From Desulfovibrio sp. (GTDB lineage Bacteria; Desulfobacterota; Desulfovibrionia; Desulfovibrionales; Desulfovibrionaceae), in NCBI GenBank assembly GCA_031281815.1, contig JAITEY010000203.1, positions 1-15,911 on the forward strand: a stretch of DNA of 15,911 nucleotides, in the 5' to 3' direction. Positions 15,840 to 15,911 of the stretch are shown here, in pieces. The notes under the pieces are model-generated. The model was not told the DNA's origin. It worked only from the letters and a program-made list of their open reading frames with translations, and searched no databases. Within the stretch, counting starts at the first letter, position 1, and every line of letters begins with the position of its first letter. A program made the translations under genes and the position numbers.

Positions 15840-15911
15840 TGCAAGTTTTGGCGGCTCCCCGCTTCCGGCGGATTTGATTGCGTCCGCTCCGCCTGGAGCG
15901 TGGCACGAAAC

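Larger units (their letters stand above)
14484..15911 (-). mobile_element. Group II intron, 3' part (probably bacterial class C), truncated by the window edge
   Basis: An intron-encoded reverse transcriptase is followed immediately on the minus strand by a domain V-like hairpin and a domain VI-like G/C-rich arm. The sequence CTACTTGAAT (14493-14484) then resembles the usual 3' splice end. The exact 3' boundary is uncertain by several bases. Domains I-III and the 5' splice site lie beyond base 15911. Class C is inferred from the compact hairpin beginning with a CGC-type catalytic triad and from the lack of an endonuclease domain in the protein. The intron is in the same orientation as the trp operon. 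Confidence 0.8.

Overview
The window reads as a chromosomal biosynthetic region of a GC-rich sulfate reducer of the Desulfovibrionaceae type. This assignment is inferred, not proven: it rests on the high GC content, the gene orders argF-argG-argH and trpE-GD-C-F-B-A, and intergenic palindromes ending in GCCGCCGGAGGC that I associate from memory with Desulfovibrio genomes. Almost everything from 15839 down to 1407 is on the minus strand; only the left edge (a partial gene end and mutY) is on the plus strand.

Layout from left to right: the last 30 codons of an unrecognised plus-strand gene (1-93); a mutY adenine glycosylase gene (187-1383) behind a leader with two competing hairpins; a convergent, lower-GC gene for an uncharacterised 370-residue protein (1407-2519); a short repeat-filled gap; argH-argG-argF (2689-6313), which converts ornithine to arginine; a small glycine-zipper lipoprotein gene (6486-6956); then the complete tryptophan pathway trpA-trpB-trpF-trpC-trpGD-trpE (7059-14398); and finally the 3' part of a group II intron carrying a reverse transcriptase/maturase (about 14484 to the window edge).

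The trp genes encode every step from chorismate to tryptophan. TrpE plus the TrpG half of a TrpGD fusion make anthranilate, then TrpD, TrpF, TrpC and TrpAB act in turn. Translation looks tightly coupled at trpE/trpGD (17-nt overlap) and trpB/trpA (16-nt overlap), whereas trpC is set off on both sides by gaps that hold inverted copies of one modular palindromic element. I see no classical Trp-codon leader peptide in front of trpE; instead the leader carries the intron, in the sense orientation.

The most unusual features are: (1) four in-frame 42-bp tandem repeats at the 5' end of trpA, each recreating a Shine-Dalgarno-like stretch and a start-type codon (ATG, ATG, GTG, TTG); (2) the group II intron directly upstream of trpE; (3) an argininosuccinate lyase that is otherwise intact but has lost the nearly universal N-terminal WGGRF motif; and (4) the modular palindromic repeats bracketing trpC. 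I found no CRISPR array, tRNA, rRNA, prophage or defence island, and I would not claim a wholly new multi-gene system here.
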